NCBI GenBank assembly: GCA_013911975.1
Contig: JACESF010000031.1
Coordinates: forward strand, 1 to 44,131
From: Hyphomicrobiales bacterium
GTDB lineage: Bacteria > Pseudomonadota > Alphaproteobacteria > Rhizobiales > Xanthobacteraceae
Reading direction: 5' to 3'
Length of the DNA stretch: 44,131 nucleotides
Position 1 is the first letter of the stretch. The number at the start of each line of letters is the position of its first letter. Shown piece by piece: positions 24,255 through 32,617 of this stretch. A model generated the notes under the pieces. It was not told the origin of the DNA. It ran no database searches and saw only the letters and a program-made list of their open reading frames with translations. The position numbers and the translations under genes are program-made.

Positions 24255-26861
24255 ATGATTATCGAGAATATGATCGACAGCCTGAAAATCGCGGTGGAAA
24301 ATCGGGCTCTTACCAAAGATGTGGTCAATCTCTTGCTTCCGTCCGGCAGGCCTTACGAGTGCGAGGGGCAGCTATGGGACTACAAAGTTAAGGCTCCGGT
24401 GCTGGGCAATGAACCCGGTGATGTGGCAAAGCACGCTCACCGTTTGTCGATTGGCGAACTAGTGAAGGACGCCGTCGCCTTCCATAATGCGTTCGGCGGA
24501 TACATACTTTTTGGCGTGAGCGACAAGGGAAAGAGTCGGATAATTGGAATTAATGATTCGTTCAATTGCGCAGATTTCAATAAGTCACTGCAGAGGTATG
24601 CGGGAGTCAGCATTGAATGCCTTTACAATAGTATCGACATTGTCCTTCCAGGGAAATCAGATCCGCTGACACTGGGACTTTTGCTAATACCGCGCCGTTC
24701 CGCCGGCGCGCCGCCAGTGAAGATGCTTCGGAAGGGACCAGAAAAACAAGACGGAAAGCCTTGTTTCTATGACGAGGTATATATCCGAGTACGCGATGAA
24801 TGTAGAGCCGCGTCGAACACGCACGAAGATTGGAAGTTCCTGCATTCGGACCGGCTCCCGCCCGAGCAAATTCCAGGGTTGGCGTCGTTGCCGGTCCAGT
24901 CACACTTACCCGCACGCGACGACGACCTCATTGAATTCGTTGGGCGCGACTACCAACTAGCAAGCCTTCGCCAATGGATCGGTGATACGCGCAGCCCCGT
25001 GCGTTTGATCACCGGGATCGGCGGTCTGGGAAAGACCTCTCTGGCATACCGCTTTGCGGAAGAAGTTATTGACACCGGTGCAGGCCAGGTCGAGGCCGTT
25101 ATTTGGCTAACCGCGAAGCAACAAACCTTTTCGGCGCTGAGGGGGAAAATGGTGCCCACCTCGCGAGTTGACTTCTTCGACCTCAGTTCGCTGTTCAACG
25201 CAATTCTGAAGGCACTGCACTTCGAGTTGCCGGTCTCTGACGAAGATCCAAGCATTGCCGAAATCATGGACCGACTTGTCGAGGGATTACTCATTATACC
25301 CTCACTAGTCGTAGTCGATGATCTCGACACGCTATCGCCGGATGAGCAGAGGGAAACGGTGTCCGCGTTGAACAGCTTGGCACTGCGGACCGTTGGGCGC
25401 GACCAGCCGCCATCCCGAATCCTTATGACTTCGCGGCTAGATCAAGGATTACCGCCGACCGCGATCGTCAAAATCCTTGGGCTAGAGCGTCAAGCATTCG
25501 AAGTACACATGAGGAATTTGTGCGATGCGTTCGGGATCTCGCCCTATGCACGCAAATATCTTGAAGATGCATACGATGCGTCCTCGGGTTCGCCATTGTT
25601 TGCGGCGTCAATCGTACGCTTGGTGAAGCTCGGGGAGGACCGACGCGAAGTAATAGAGAAATGGAGAGGCGCAGATGGCGAGGATGTTCGGAGATTCGCA
25701 TTTCAGCGCGAGTTAGCTCGCCTCAGCGCGATTGCATCCCGCGTGCTTTATGCGGTTATATTACTTGGCGACACTACGCTCAACGACATCGCAGAAGTTC
25801 TCGAAATGTCCACCAGAACGGTTCGAGATCAGGTATCTGAGCTACAGGCCTACCACCTCATTTCCACGATAACCCGAACACAGGGCGATTCGGCTATCAG
25901 CGTACCGAGCGAACTGCAGACGGTTATAGACTTGGTCAAGGATCAGCTCGGTCCCACAGCGCAAGTTGTCGAGACAGCAGTTGCCCGAGCTAATGAGAAG
26001 AGCGGAAATCAGGAGCGGCAGGTTGGCGCCGGGATTAGAACGATTGCAAGACTGTGGGCAATCGACCAGTCGGCAGAAGCTCTAATTGTCGCACAAGAAC
26101 TATCCAGGAAGTTCAAAGAAAACGGTGATGCAGCAAGTATTCTTGGATCAGCTTATCTGCGAGTGAGGCCCGCAAGATATCGCGATGCTGACCGCGAACT
26201 CGAACGAGCTATTAAGCTCGGAAGCACCAAGTTCGAGCTGTTACCAAACATCATTAAGGCGAAGGCCGAGCTTGAAGATTGGGCGGGTTTGCGCGAGTTT
26301 GCCCGGACACGCATTTCGAACGACACCGGGCGAGACATCGCTCTGGCCGCTCACTTACAAGCTAATAATGAGCTTATCAAAACCGCACGTATACGTGGTG
26401 ATCGTCGGCGTGTCGCAGAGCTGTCAATCGAATCTGTTGAACGTATTACCGCAAAACTGCGGAGAGCACGGCTTGAACCATTCTATTTTCAGAGCTTAAT
26501 CTCTCAGCGCTTCGATTTCGCTCGCGCCTTTATTGATGCGGTTGATCAGGAAAATCCGCGTCCGGGCGACAGGCTTAGGGTCTTCGAAGCCGTTGCGCGT
26601 CTGGCTGGAGCGGATGTAGTCCTGCTTGATCTGCTAAAAAAGGGAGTTGATGCACTCGAAGTGTGGTGGGACGACGTCGAGAGGCGTCCGGTCGCAGACT
26701 ATACGGCATGCATGATTTTGAGCCGAATGCTCGGGAAGCTCGAAGGTATGGAGAGGCAGATCGGCAGATACAAGGGCGACACGACTGTATCGAGTGACAT
26801 CGAAGCGCGACGACGTGAACTTGAATATCGAGGCGGTGCACTGCAGGCATCAATCGGATGA
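24255..26861 (+). CDS. AlbA_2 (Schlafen-like)/STAND NTPase fusion, putative defence protein
   Basis: 868 residues from the ATG after TAGGGGAG; an ATG 18 bases upstream is less well placed. Residues about 30-190 look like an AlbA_2 (Schlafen AlbA) domain: EGQLWDYKVKAP, then ELVKDAVAFHNAFGGYILFGVSD. Residues about 230-450 form a STAND/NB-ARC NTPase: FVGRDYQ, Walker A GIGGLGKT (254-261), Walker B LVVVDDLD (351-358), and RILMTSR (388-394). A winged helix (LNDIAEVLEMSTRTVRDQVSEL) and TPR-like helices make up the rest. STAND proteins in bacteria commonly sense phage components. It is lower in GC than the neighbouring catabolic genes. Defence is inferred from architecture and neighbours. Confidence 0.85.
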   Translation: MIIENMIDSLKIAVENRALTKDVVNLLLPSGRPYECEGQLWDYKVKAPVLGNEPGDVAKHAHRLSIGELVKDAVAFHNAFGGYILFGVSDKGKSRIIGINDSFNCADFNKSLQRYAGVSIECLYNSIDIVLPGKSDPLTLGLLLIPRRSAGAPPVKMLRKGPEKQDGKPCFYDEVYIRVRDECRAASNTHEDWKFLHSDRLPPEQIPGLASLPVQSHLPARDDDLIEFVGRDYQLASLRQWIGDTRSPVRLITGIGGLGKTSLAYRFAEEVIDTGAGQVEAVIWLTAKQQTFSALRGKMVPTSRVDFFDLSSLFNAILKALHFELPVSDEDPSIAEIMDRLVEGLLIIPSLVVVDDLDTLSPDEQRETVSALNSLALRTVGRDQPPSRILMTSRLDQGLPPTAIVKILGLERQAFEVHMRNLCDAFGISPYARKYLEDAYDASSGSPLFAASIVRLVKLGEDRREVIEKWRGADGEDVRRFAFQRELARLSAIASRVLYAVILLGDTTLNDIAEVLEMSTRTVRDQVSELQAYHLISTITRTQGDSAISVPSELQTVIDLVKDQLGPTAQVVETAVARANEKSGNQERQVGAGIRTIARLWAIDQSAEALIVAQELSRKFKENGDAASILGSAYLRVRPARYRDADRELERAIKLGSTKFELLPNIIKAKAELEDWAGLREFARTRISNDTGRDIALAAHLQANNELIKTARIRGDRRRVAELSIESVERITAKLRRARLEPFYFQSLISQRFDFARAFIDAVDQENPRPGDRLRVFEAVARLAGADVVLLDLLKKGVDALEVWWDDVERRPVADYTACMILSRMLGKLEGMERQIGRYKGDTTVSSDIEARRRELEYRGGALQASIG

Positions 26862-27089
26862 GCGAGGGCACCAGTGCACCGGCTGCAACCTTGAGTGGCT
26901 GCTACGCAACAGGCCTTCTGTTCCGAAGGGCTCCAGCCAAGCAACGCTTGATCAACCAGAAATCCATGCGCACTTCCGAATCGCGCGTGTCAGGTGGCTG
27001 TAGAGCGGCACACTACCTTAACTGGTCGGGTGCGGATGGCAGCCATCTGTCTAGCGACAGCAAAGACCCGTCAGTCCGCTCTCGGCCCC

Positions 27090-27312
27090 GGACCGGTTGC
27101 AACCATGCTGTCACTGGTCGGTGCCGAGTTCGGCCTGGCCATCATCCCGGCTTCGATGCGCCAGATCGGAGTCGTCGGCGTGACGTTCTGGTCGCTGAAG
27201 GACAAGGCGCCCCCGCTCGCGCCGACGTCGCGGCGAGGCGCGACGAGAGGTCGGGGCTGGCCAGAACTTCGTGGCGCAGGCGAAGGCTGCGGCGAGAGCG
27301 TCCAAGGGACGA
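27090..27312 (+). pseudogene. LysR-type regulator, C-terminal remnant
   Basis: The substrate-binding tail of a LysR regulator can be read only by moving through three frames: MLSLVGAEFGLAIIPASMRQIGVVGV, then ADVAARRDERSGL, then GQNFVAQAKAAARASKG. No DNA-binding domain is present. It lies in the 592-base gap between the STAND gene and the OLD gene, which contains no intact gene. Confidence 0.55.
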
Positions 27313-27453
27313 TGAGGCGACGCCGATGCGCTGGATTGGGCATCGGCCTGCCGAAACGGAGCGGTCGCCGCGGGATTCGTACAGCGAGCAACCCCGAGAG
27401 CTCACCCAGACCAGGCCCCGTCCGTCGCCACCGAGCGGACGGGACCTTTCTGT

Positions 27454-29550
27454 TCAGAGAGCCGGCATCTCGCTGATCTTCTCGAAAAGCGTCACCCACC
27501 GATCAATCACGTCGTCGTCGAACTGCTTGGCGCCCTTGGCCAGCACTTGCTGCTTCACGCGCTTGGCCAGTTCCACCTTCCAGCCAAGCTCCAGAGCGAT
27601 GCCCGCCGAATTCGCCCACGCTTCGATCTGGTCGACGATGGGTTTGCCAGGCTCAACGACGTCGGCGAAGTCCTCTTCAGGCTTGCGCTCCCACTTGTCG
27701 ACGACCTTCGCCATAAACTCGACCGGGAAAAGATCCTCGATCTCCGAGTTCTCCATGTTGGTGATGGTGTCGACCGTCACGATGCGATCACGGTCGTTGA
27801 TGTAGAGCGAGGTGCCCAACTCGGTGGCAAGCTTGCGACCCGGCGCATCCCCGTCGAGCACGACGTAAGGCAGCGCCTCATCTCGCCCCGACAGGATGCC
27901 AGCGATCTGTCGGACGTTCTTCGTGCCTCCCGACGGCGGGAACACCAGTTCGCGTTTCGGGGTGAACTTGCCGGCGCCGATGAGCAGGGACTTGATCGCC
28001 GTGAGGTAGTGCTGGTCGGATGGGCCTTCGACGATCACGGGCTGGCAACCGAGCAGCAGGCTCTCCGCCACGCTCATGTTCAGCGCCGAGTGCACTGCGT
28101 ACGCCGCCCCCAGCTGCTTCGGGTCGGAGCCCTTTCTCAGGTCCGGCGTGGCCTTCGTCGTGCCGTCTACGTCGACGTAGACCTTCCTGGCGCGCTCGAG
28201 GCGATCTGCGTGGACGAGGAACGGCGAATGAGTCGTGTAGAGGATCTGGTTCGTCTCTGAGAGGCTGTCGAAGAACGCCGACAGGTCCCGCTGCGCGAGC
28301 GGGTGCAAAGAGAGACCCGGCTCGTCCAGAAGCAGGATCGACTCGTCGTGCTCGCCCTCGCTCTCCACGAGGAACACGAGATAGAAGCTCAGGAACCATT
28401 GAAGGCCCGTACTCCGGCTCTCAAGCTCGATCTCCTCGGGACGCTTGTCATCGGACACCCAGATCCGGAAGTGGTCGCCATCGGCATCGAAGCGGAAGCG
28501 ATAGTCTCCCTGCTTCCACCAGTCCTTGAACTTACCCGTCAGCTTCGTCCCTGCAGACTGCAAAAGGATCGAACGCTCGCGCTTCTTTTCGGCGATCTCG
28601 TCGATCTCCTCCGGGGTCGGCTTGCGACCATTGCTGCCCGGCACGTAGTCGCGACCTAAGTCCAGGATCTCCTGCGGCTCCAGCGTCACGAACTTGAAGA
28701 GGACGCGCAGCGTGCGCGCCTTCGCGGCCTCCTTGGCGCCGAGGTCGGACCGCTGGAGGTTTTCGACGACGTGGGGGAGGTAGATCTCGGAGTCGAGGTT
28801 CCCGTAGTTCGAGTAGTAGACGAACTTGGGCAGGCGTTTTAGCACAAGCGCCTCAACCTCCGGCCGCGAGCCCGGCTGCGGCGTCGACAGGCGCTTTTCG
28901 ATAGCGAGCAACTCGTCGGCAAGCTGCTGGGTCCGCGGGAAAATCGAACTCGTCTTCGCGACGGTCTCGGGCATCAACGCGGCTACGCTGGCGGCTGCAG
29001 ACTTGAAGTTGACCGCGGTGAGCTTGGCCGCTGGGTCGAGGTCGGAGACGAGGTCGCGTACGTTGGCCACCAATGCGTCGTGAACGCTTTCCTCCGTCTT
29101 GAGCGGTGTAATCCCCTTAATCTCTCCGGCAACCTTTTCGATTAGGTCGATGAGCGTCTGGCCCGGCAGTTCCTTTTCCCGCTTGTGTTCGGGAAACTCG
29201 ATCTCGAAACGTCCGTCGAAGTAGCGGTTGACGCGGACCACCGCCGCTTCATTTGCGCTGATACCAGCCTCGCGCGCGATCGACGCCGTGTAGCCTTCGG
29301 TCGTGAAGTCGGCGGAGATGAAGCGGTACTTCGAGGGCTTCGCCCTGATGTCCGCGAACATCGACTTGGGGTAGTCCGAGGTCGGAGCGAGTTCACCCTC
29401 GCGCGCCGGGTTCAGCTTCCACAGCGGCGCGAGGAGGTTCGTCTTGCCCGACTCGTTGGCGCCGATCAGCGCAGTAACGTCCTCGGCTTCGATCCAGCCG
29501 CTGTCGAGGACCGAGCGAAAGTTCGTGACGTTGAACTGCTTCAGGCGCAT
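27454..29550 (-). CDS. OLD-family ATP-dependent nuclease (ABC ATPase + TOPRIM)
   Basis: 698 residues. The N-terminal ABC-type ATPase has Walker A GANESGKT (30-37), with SRSTGLQWFLSFYL as signature, LLLDEPGLSLHP as Walker B (406-417) and TTHSPFL as switch histidine. The C-terminal TOPRIM domain shows VIVEGPSDQHYL (E508) and VLDGDAPG (D566, D568), the metal sites of OLD nucleases. GajA of the Gabija defence system has the same architecture, but its UvrD-like partner GajB is not next to it. Single-gene OLD nucleases also act in phage exclusion. It is divergent from the TIR remnant. Confidence 0.9.
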   Translation of the reverse strand: MRLKQFNVTNFRSVLDSGWIEAEDVTALIGANESGKTNLLAPLWKLNPAREGELAPTSDYPKSMFADIRAKPSKYRFISADFTTEGYTASIAREAGISANEAAVVRVNRYFDGRFEIEFPEHKREKELPGQTLIDLIEKVAGEIKGITPLKTEESVHDALVANVRDLVSDLDPAAKLTAVNFKSAAASVAALMPETVAKTSSIFPRTQQLADELLAIEKRLSTPQPGSRPEVEALVLKRLPKFVYYSNYGNLDSEIYLPHVVENLQRSDLGAKEAAKARTLRVLFKFVTLEPQEILDLGRDYVPGSNGRKPTPEEIDEIAEKKRERSILLQSAGTKLTGKFKDWWKQGDYRFRFDADGDHFRIWVSDDKRPEEIELESRSTGLQWFLSFYLVFLVESEGEHDESILLLDEPGLSLHPLAQRDLSAFFDSLSETNQILYTTHSPFLVHADRLERARKVYVDVDGTTKATPDLRKGSDPKQLGAAYAVHSALNMSVAESLLLGCQPVIVEGPSDQHYLTAIKSLLIGAGKFTPKRELVFPPSGGTKNVRQIAGILSGRDEALPYVVLDGDAPGRKLATELGTSLYINDRDRIVTVDTITNMENSEIEDLFPVEFMAKVVDKWERKPEEDFADVVEPGKPIVDQIEAWANSAGIALELGWKVELAKRVKQQVLAKGAKQFDDDVIDRWVTLFEKISEMPAL

Positions 29551-29737
29551 TTGACGGTCCTCGTGCCTCTCGGGCCTCGACGCCCGGTTGCATCCTAGAG
29601 CGTCGGGTCACGGGACGTCACGAGTCTTACGGTGGTCGTTCAACACCCCCGCCACAAGTTCCACAGGAGTCTTGGCGGAGGGCGGCTCCCCTCTGGACCG
29701 GATCCCTCGTGCCCCCCTCGTCGGCGCAATCGGAGGT

Positions 29738-30191
29738 ATGGATGATGACGGTTTTTTCTCCTATTCGCACAAGGACGAGGAGCTTCGCGACCGGCTCCAA
29801 GTCGCCCTTTCCGGGATGAAGCGGAACGGACAGGTCGACGCTTGGCATGATCGACGGCTGTCGGTCGGTGACGACTTCGACAAAGGCGTGAGGACGGAAC
29901 TCGAATGTGCGGACGTGATCCTACTGCTCGCGTCGCCGGACTTCATAGCGTCCGAGTACTGCCACGACATCGAAATGGCGCGCGCTCGAACGGCATGACC
30001 GCGGCGAGGCTCGCGTAATCCCGATTATCCTGCGGGCCTGCGACTGAAAGCTCACGGCGTTCGGCAAGCTGCTGGCGGCGCCCAATCGCGGCAAGCCGAT
30101 CCGGAGCTGGCCCGATCTCGAGGAGGCCTTTCAAGACGTCGTCGAACGGATCCGGCAGCCCTTCAGGCGTCGGGAAGCGCCCCGCTGTTGA
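29738..30191 (+). pseudogene. TIR-domain protein, broken by frameshift and nonsense
   Basis: The start region GFFSYSHKDEELRDRL, then QVDAWHDRRLSVGDDFD, then ADVILLLASPDFIASEYCHDIEMARA is a bacterial TIR domain with its expected SEYC...E segment. The first frame ends at 29998. The family sequence continues in another frame from about 29985 (LERHDRGEARVIPIILRACD, then GKLLAAPNRGKPIRSWPD and FQDVVERIRQ), after a slip in a GCGCGCGC run. That frame has a TGA at 30045-30047 where TIR proteins usually have Trp after CD. The final stop lies inside an IS21-type end. It was probably a NAD-consuming defence gene, now inactive. Confidence 0.75.
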
Positions 30192-30283
30192 TTTCCACTG
30201 AGAAGTGACCCCAAGACCATGACCTGAGCCCGGGTCACTTCTCAGTGGAAATCCAGGGTCACTTGTCGACGGAAATCAACAGC
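30184..30283. mobile_element. IS21-type terminal repeats without transposase (100 bp)
   Basis: The left end reads TGTTGATTTCCACTGAGAAG and continues GTGACCCC. A perfect 22-base inverted copy of its inner part lies at 30232-30253, and a diverged inverted copy (ending GGAAATCAACA) at 30256-30281. Outer arms GCTGTTGATTTCC / GGAAATCAACAGC close the unit. IS21 elements have several such terminal copies. Only the ends remain, either as a deletion product or as a miniature mobilisable unit. Confidence 0.7.
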
Positions 30284-31190
30284 CGTAGGCGTTAAACGAG
30301 GTGCAGGCGCGCAAATAGGGTCGCGCCGCACCACGTCGCATGTCGCCGCGGATCAAGTGGGCAATAGTCAAAAGGCGGGGCTACGATATCCGCGGCCTAC
30401 CAAATGCACGCCGGTCTACTCGAAGGTGATTGCAGCAACGCGGAAGACGAAGGCGATGCTCTCCAGCACATGGTGTGGACAGGAAGCAGCCAGGACAACA
30501 GTCATGCGGCACCTCGCTCCAGTTGGCAGCCGGCCGATGGCTGAACGGACCAACGACAGCTGCCGCGTCACGGTCATCGATGACGAGTTCATGTTTGTGG
30601 TTGAAGGCGTTCTCGCGCCGCGATCAACGCCGACGAGAGGCTCGACTGACCGATTCGCAACTTCAATATGGATGGCGATCGGTCGGGTCAACCGCTCTCG
30701 CGCGAGTGGTGACAGCACCAGCGGCGCATTCCGGTCTTAGCCGGATCTAAGTGCTGTTATACGTTCTTATCGCGAGACCCAGGTCATCTGCTTCAAAATC
30801 GCTAGTTTGGCATTCAGGATTACTCCCATCGCAGAACAACGGCCGGGATGGTGGGCTGAAGAGGGCAGCTAAACGGCATTCGCAACCCGGAAGCCGACCG
30901 TCCGCTTCCGGCCCCGGAGCCGTCTGTCAGCAAAGCGCCCCCTTCTCGGCCATTGCTCTGGCGACGGCTACGGCTCAAAAGCGGCCGTAGCTGAAGCTGC
31001 CGCACCAGTGATCAAACGTCACCACCATCAGGCAGATATCTTTGTTCAGTGGGTTGATAGAGCCGGCGACCTTCTTTTCAGCTCTCAGACTCATCGGTCC
31101 CGCGACTTGCGCGTCCAAAGGGTCGAATATCCCCATGTTCACGGCCATGAAGCCGGCGTCGTACAAACGTTCCAGTTCGGCGTGGGTGTA
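30284..31190. other. Gene-free stretch with dispersed repeat copy 2
   Basis: No open frame here resembles a known family; those present overlap each other in several frames. A 50-base unit at 30935-30984 (GCGCCCCCTTCTCGGCCATT to CAAAAGCGG) matches 23839-23889 at about 40 positions by eye. The stretch lies between the IS21 ends and the end of the HEPN operon and is probably remnant DNA. Confidence 0.5.
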
Positions 31191-31748
31191 TCACTCGTTC
31201 AAGCGGTCAAATACGTCTGTATTGAATGCCAGATAGCCTTCAGCCAAAGTTTCTACTCTCATGAGCCCGGCCCGCCCGAGGATTGGGACCATACGGCGTG
31301 CTCCTCGATGAAACAAAATCTCCAGAGCACCCAATGTGCGACAGACTTGGTCGATTTGCCTTTCATCAAGTTCACCAGGCCAAGGTCCAGTGTGAAAGAA
31401 CCGATGAATGAAGAAATCCCGTTTGGCCTTTAACCAGCGGAGATAATTGAGATCGGCTGGTGTGATGCTGTGCTTTGCGAGCAGTGATATGAGTGATCCA
31501 AGCGTTGAGGCCTGAAGATTCTTATGCTTTTCTAACATTTCCTCCCATTTAGGAGCGTCTTCGCGAAGAGTGCTCGCTATTTTCACTCGGTCGCAAACAA
31601 GCATCGAAGTTATAACCGAGTCCTCAAGCAAGGCGCACGCAACAAACGTCGAGCCAATTTGGTAACAGTACCGTGTTCTTACTAGATCTAGATCGGAGAG
31701 CAGATTGATCTGTCTGCGTAACGTTGCGGGCGCGAAATCGTGCTCCAT
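31191..31748 (-). CDS. Protein with HEPN-type R-x4-H motif (small, 185 aa)
   Basis: 185 residues, strongly helical. LRWLKAKRDFFIHRFFHTG contains R110-D-x-x-x-H115, the R-[polar]-x3-H pattern that forms the RNase site in many HEPN toxins and defence proteins. The fold is inferred from the helical pattern. It is the last of three co-directional genes, starting only 5 bases after the stop of the 284-residue HEPN-like gene. In HEPN systems the RNase is usually held inactive by a partner; the GHKL protein upstream is the obvious candidate. No full-length family match is recognised. Confidence 0.75.
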   Translation of the reverse strand: MEHDFAPATLRRQINLLSDLDLVRTRYCYQIGSTFVACALLEDSVITSMLVCDRVKIASTLREDAPKWEEMLEKHKNLQASTLGSLISLLAKHSITPADLNYLRWLKAKRDFFIHRFFHTGPWPGELDERQIDQVCRTLGALEILFHRGARRMVPILGRAGLMRVETLAEGYLAFNTDVFDRLNE

Positions 31749-31753
31749 GTTCC

Positions 31754-32608
31754 TCAGCCTTCAGGCCGTACTCGGCTCTTTGCATTGAGCCCATGCGTAG
31801 CGGCTGCAATGAGTGGCGCGAATCTTCCCTCGAATTCTTCGCCAAGAGGATCATAAAGTTTATCAAGATGGCGAGCCAACCGCCGGGTCGAGCTGTTGAA
31901 ATTTCTTTGCAGTCCTACCAGTCCCTCTTTGAACGACCGCACTAAATCCAGCTTTCGGCCATATCGATCGTGGCCGACCATTGGTGACCCGAGTCGCTCG
32001 AACAGCGATGCCGTTCTGAAACTCACATCATCCTGGGTGAATGAGCGCTCGCGGCCATGGTGAAAGCGAGCGTTACGTTCGATTCTGAGAGCGCCTTGAT
32101 CATCCTGCATTGCTTGAAGTCGACCGAGAACAAGCTCAGGTACTCTGGCCTTGCGTAAGTTAGCGATTGAGCATTTTTTTGCATCGAGCCCCACCTCGTA
32201 CACAGCGTTGACGAGGATAATCGCGCAATCAACAACCGATATATATCGCATCAGAAACACGTCCGCCGAGGCCTTCAGCCAATCGTATCTCGACACGGGA
32301 AACTGACCAAAATTGTCTGGCATCGGGTTTGGCCACAACAAGGCGCCCGCAAAATTGAGAGATTCTACCCGTTCTACCATGACCTGAACCTGATAGCCGA
32401 TATCGAATGCATATTTACAATCTGGATACTTAGATAGTGCTTCATAGGTATCAAAATGAAGCGAGATGATTCCAAGATCGTATACGCGACCCACGAATCT
32501 ATGACTATCCGAGGCCAGTACGTGGCGCGATAAAAAGGTCGCCGAGGCTCTCTTGGGTTTTTCAGTTTCATTCGTGTCTGGATTGTCGGTGAGATCGTCT
32601 TCAGACAT
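31754..32608 (-). CDS. Protein with HEPN-type R-x4-H motif (284 aa, Cthe_2314-like)
   Basis: 284 residues. SVVDCAIILVNAVYEVGL followed by RIERNARFHHGRER places R178-N-A-R-F-H183, the classic RNxxxH motif. The combination resembles the Cthe_2314-type HEPN group of predicted RNases. The N-terminal 25 residues are polar and disordered. It begins 9 bases after the GHKL stop, with a weak ribosome site, and is followed after 5 bases by a second HEPN-like gene. Two different HEPN proteins in tandem suggest a heteromeric RNase or toxin/antidote-like pair. Confidence 0.78.
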   Translation of the reverse strand: MSEDDLTDNPDTNETEKPKRASATFLSRHVLASDSHRFVGRVYDLGIISLHFDTYEALSKYPDCKYAFDIGYQVQVMVERVESLNFAGALLWPNPMPDNFGQFPVSRYDWLKASADVFLMRYISVVDCAIILVNAVYEVGLDAKKCSIANLRKARVPELVLGRLQAMQDDQGALRIERNARFHHGRERSFTQDDVSFRTASLFERLGSPMVGHDRYGRKLDLVRSFKEGLVGLQRNFNSSTRRLARHLDKLYDPLGEEFEGRFAPLIAAATHGLNAKSRVRPEG

Positions 32609-32617
32609 GTCGTCTGC

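Noticed and set aside
26858..27805. A 315-residue plus-strand open frame after the STAND gene
   Set aside because: It runs through a LysR remnant in the wrong frame and into the antisense strand of the OLD gene; no coherent protein.
27454..29550. A complete Gabija system
   Set aside because: The GajA-like protein is present but no UvrD-like GajB helicase gene lies on either side.
30357..30740. Overlapping 127- and 100-residue open frames on both strands
   Set aside because: Both strands are open over the same stretch, neither has a convincing ribosome site or family resemblance, and the region contains remnant repeats.
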